64,000 nucleotides of DNA from Hirudo medicinalis (lineage: Eukaryota; Annelida; Clitellata; Hirudinida; Hirudinidae), in NCBI GenBank assembly GCA_011800805.1, contig MPNW01000069.1:257740-321739 (forward strand), written 5' to 3'. Both the position numbers and the translations under genes were made by a program. Of this stretch, positions 61,651 through 64,000 are shown in pieces. Below the pieces are notes generated by a model that had not been told where the DNA came from, did not search any database, and saw only the letters and a list, made by a program, of their open reading frames with translations. Every line of letters begins with the position of its first letter. Position 1 is the first letter of the stretch.

Positions 61651-63979
61651 ATATTATTATTATTATTATCATCATCATCAAAGTTATTGCCCCACAAAGT
61701 TATCGTAAAATATAAATTGTTGGTCAGGCGCTGTAATGTCTGAAGATTTAGGCAGATATCGAGCCATTACTACCGTCGTCATCATCGTCATCAGCATCAT
61801 CATTATCTTACTCACCATCACCTCCTCCTCATCATCTCCATCGCCATCGCTATGAACTCCACCATCATCATCATTGTTACTCTCATCACCATCATCATCA
61901 TCACCATAAACATTTCATTTCTTTGCTCCGCACGATAGCAATGCATCGATTTCAAGATGAAAATGTTGTCGGGCAACAAACAAACAAACAAACAAGCAAA
62001 CAAACAAACAAACAAGCAAACAAGCAAGCAAACAAACAAACAAGCAAGCAAGCAAGCAAGCAGACAAACAAACAAACAAACAAACAAACAAACAAACAAG
62101 CAAGCAAGCAAGCAAGCAAACAAACAAACAAACAAACAAACAAACAAACAAATAAACAAGCAAGCAAGCAAACAAACAAACAAACAAATAAACAAACAAA
62201 CAAATAAACAAACAAACAAACAAATAAACAAACAAATTCGAATGCTTTTTAAAATCAACACATTTTCAACATTTTAACGTCATTGAAGCGATGTCCTCAT
62301 GAGTTCCTTCGCTGAATGTCATCAATTCTAATTACGTCACAAGTTGATGTTGTTGTTGTTGTTGTTGGTGGTGTTGTTGTTGGTGTTGTTGGTGTTGTTG
62401 TTGGTGGCTGTTCATTCAAAAGGTTGTTCTCAATATTGATTATTTACTATTGATTATTTCGAAGTTAATCTTTAAAATAAACTAAAGTTTCTTATTTGTG
62501 ATATAATTTTGATTCTAACTTGTTTTCTTTAAATATTTTATAAATATTTATTATTATAAACATTTATTTATTATTACTATTAATATTTATTTGTTATTAT
62601 AAATATTTATTCATATTAAATGCATTTATTAGATTATCAACTCCACAAATCATCGTATCGGAAGCATCTCGTCATCAGTTCAAATGAACACAATCAGATA
62701 AGTGGAGATACGACTTGGTCCCCTTAAGTTGTCGATGTTCGTAGATGTTCGTAGATGTTCGTAGATGTTCGTAGATGTTCGTAGATGTTCGCAGATGTTC
62801 GTAGATGTTCGCAGATGTTCGTAGATGTTCGTAGATGTTCGCAGATGTTCGTAGATGTTCGCAGATGTTCGTAGATGTTCGCAGATGTTCGTAGATGTTC
62901 GTAGATGTTCGCAGGAGATGGTCCGCTGCAAATATAAGTTTTATCACGTCGTAATTTCGGAAATATTTATTTGCGAGAACGAATCAGAGTTTTCGTTTTC
63001 TTTCCTTCCATTTCTTTTTTCTTTTTTAAATAAAAATTCCGACAAGACGCCATAAAGTGGACGATAATGAGGACGTAGGAGAATCGACGGCTTTCCTCGG
63101 CCTGGAACAATTCCGGAACTCCACGTGATTAGCGGAGACTTGGGGCTGATTCCACGCAAGACTGTGTATGGCAACCTCCAAGCAATTTGGAAGATGACAA
63201 AGCGACACCTCGGGAGAGTTTAATTTAATTGCTCCTCTTTCTCAAGCCTTGCTTTCATTTCTGAGATATTTTGCAAAATGTCCATTAGGACAAATTTTCC
63301 CGGTCAAAGCTCTGAAATGTCGTCTGCTAGCCGGGTGCGTTTTAAATCAAATTAGCATGCTCGGACCTTTCAAAAATTAAACAAGAAGAGTCAAAAATAT
63401 TGTTTGCGAACTCAGTTTAACAAATTCAAAATCCTTTCGGCACTTTCCAGCTGACCCTGTACGACTTTGGGGTGGCTCTAAGTCCACTGCACGACAACAA
63501 CCTGTGCACTGTTTACGCCAAGGTGAGGGACGTCGGACATCATTCTGATTTCACCGTTTGCGGAGGAAGGTCACGTGAACGAGTCGTCCACCAATCGGAA
63601 GGCAACCGAGTCGAGGTGACCTTGATGAATGTCGAACGGGAAGGTCAAGTCGTAAACTTCCTCTTGAAATACGAAGGTTGATATTTGCGCTTAGTTGGTT
63701 CGTGAAATGATTTTATGTCCTGCAGTTGCGATGCTTATATACATGTTTTTTTGTGCTTTTCATGGAATTAAAACTTCCGATGGAGTTTTGTTCTTTTATT
63801 TCTCAGTCTCAACTGTCACGACAGTAATCACATCTTCAATACATCACCACCACCACCACCACCACCAATCATGAGGTCAAACATTGGGTATGTCAACCTC
63901 AGTGCCCGGTGACGTTTACTATCCCCAGCAGCAAATTTACCAGAGAATTCCCACGAATGTTTATGAGAGGAACAACCAG
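54176..63979 (+). CDS. SUEL-lectin plus CUB-like domain protein (5' exons; continues beyond the window)
   Basis: Exons 54176-54272, 57357-57641, 58167-58333, 63451-63676 and 63903-63979 join in phase to 284 aa and continue past the window through a donor (GTAATT) at 63980. Exon 1 encodes a signal peptide (RRRLRICGLFLISICSPCFA), with an acceptor AG just 5' of the ATG, so a 5' UTR exon exists upstream. Exon 2 is one complete SUEL/Gal_Lectin domain: EYCFPKSFNVTCPESD, then YGRMVRGQCV, HKCSGRNSC and DLLAYLEADYECV, with the paired cysteines of the family. Exons 3 and 4 form a CUB-like domain with four cysteines (SDAC, DHCPW, NNLC, FTVCGG). Exon 5 begins a Tyr/Gln-rich stretch (PGDVYYPQQQIYQ). So it is extracellular, perhaps membrane-anchored downstream. 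Its ligand is unknown. Confidence 0.82.
54273..57356 (+). other. Intron 1 of the SUEL/CUB gene
   Basis: About 3.1 kb, AT-rich, with AAT and CAA runs near 55955-56080. No further exon is needed: phase 1 on both sides gives GAA across the join. Confidence 0.6.
58569..58905 (+). repeat. AAT arrays with embedded dispersed element, copies 2 and 3
   Basis: Three (AAT)n runs (about 58569-58627, 58682-58768 and 58840-58900) alternate with the core GTTAATTTATAATGCGCCAT, TTGCATAGCGTCAGAGGCGCC (58629-58672) and a diverged copy GTTAAGTTGTAATGAGCCCTT (58774-58830). Same family as 33785-33875. Confidence 0.8.
59945..60055 (+). repeat. 18-bp tandem repeat GGTCGGTTGAAATGTTTT
   Basis: About six units with substitutions (GGATGGTTG, AGATGATTG). 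The 18-bp period explains the open frames on both strands. Confidence 0.9.
60375..60510 (+). repeat. Degenerate TTGTTGGATGCAT repeat
   Basis: Irregular repeats built on GTTGGATGCATT and GGATGTATTTTT. Confidence 0.75.
61552..61682 (+). repeat. (ATT)n microsatellite
   Basis: Long ATT run with AGT interruptions, ending in ATC triplets. Confidence 0.95.
61976..62238 (+). repeat. CAAA/CAAG tetranucleotide array
   Basis: About 65 tetranucleotides in alternating blocks of CAAA and CAAG, with a few TAAA. Because the unit is 4 bp, three frames per strand stay open for about 90 codons and imitate genes. Confidence 0.97.
62350..62408 (+). repeat. GTTGTTGGTG repeat
   Basis: GTT triplets interspersed with GGTGTTGTT. 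Confidence 0.85.
62731..62914 (+). repeat. 10-bp minisatellite G(T/C)AGATGTTC
   Basis: About 18 units of 10 bp with one variable T/C position. Three units make ten codons, so frames repeating EHLRTSTNIY on the minus strand remain open without being a gene. Confidence 0.97.
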
Positions 63980-64000
63980 GTAATTATCGAATCCTCCTTA

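Larger units (their letters stand above)
58334..63450 (+). other. Intron 3 of the SUEL/CUB gene
   Basis: About 5.1 kb made largely of satellites, listed separately. It also has CATCATCACCACCATCCAC repeats at about 59400-59560. One ambiguous base (N) lies at 58683 between two AAT arrays. The CUB domain resumes cleanly at 63451. Confidence 0.6.

Noticed and set aside
61915..62277. Several frames of 87-147 codons on both strands (Cys/Leu/Phe and Lys/Gln/Thr runs)
   Set aside because: Produced by the CAAA/CAAG array; translations are strictly periodic in all frames.
63807..63902. In-frame TGA at 63872-63874 in an exon starting at 63807 of the SUEL/CUB gene
   Set aside because: The acceptor at 63901-63902 (CCTCAG) joins the phase-1 end of the previous exon directly in frame (GTG CCC GGT GAC) and avoids the stop, so no recoding or mutation is needed.
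1..64000. CRISPR arrays, bacterial operons or phage genes
   Set aside because: The window is clearly animal nuclear DNA; the direct repeats are tandem satellites without unique spacers.

Overview
This is a nuclear genomic window from an animal. Every multi-exon gene has GT-AG introns, and the products are metazoan: Patched, CEP78, KIFBP, MOGS, ubiquilin, SRPK and a SUEL-lectin/CUB protein. The base composition is AT-rich, and the introns and intergenic DNA are full of ATT, GAT and GTT microsatellites, minisatellites and decayed transposons. An invertebrate bilaterian, perhaps a lophotrochozoan, fits best. That placement is an inference from general character and not from any marker sequence.

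Layout. (1) 127-3231 (+): complete three-exon ER glucosidase I (MOGS, family GH63). (2) 5853-24495 (+): a Patched-type Hedgehog receptor. I reconstructed 28 exons by joining GT-AG splice sites of matching phase; they give one continuous 1433-codon frame. Its introns hold a relict hAT-type transposon, a 120-130 bp repeat present in two introns, and many microsatellites. (3) 24496-28757: repeat-rich spacer with a LINE 3' end, a tRNA-derived fragment, a MITE with CAGGGC ends, a decayed coding relic and one unrecognised ORF. (4) 28758-30539 (+): intronless KIFBP. (5) 30910-31461 (-): unrecognised 183-aa ORF lying only 104 bp downstream of CEP78. (6) 31566-36984 (-): CEP78 in 13 exons, with a tRNA-like fragment in intron 1. 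(7) 38694-40577 (+): intronless ubiquilin-like gene with an unusual N-terminal duplicated segment. (8) 41336-42787 (+): intronless SRPK-type kinase. (9) 42788-54175: about 11 kb without a convincing gene; it holds an inverted-repeat element, a decayed coding relic, a dead mariner and many satellites. (10) 54176-63979 (+), running off the window: secreted or membrane protein with signal peptide, SUEL lectin domain and CUB-like domain.

The genes do not form one pathway. Two themes recur: ciliary or Hedgehog biology (Patched, CEP78) and a run of intronless but intact housekeeping-type genes (KIFBP, ubiquilin, SRPK), which suggests old retrocopies or intron loss. I found no convincing new multi-gene system. 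The most interesting items are the altered TM4 acidic motif of Patched, its duplicated in-frame acceptor site, the duplicated segment in the ubiquilin, the tight CEP78/ORF arrangement and several small repeat families with multiple copies in the window. All family assignments are from reading the translations by eye; no database search was run.
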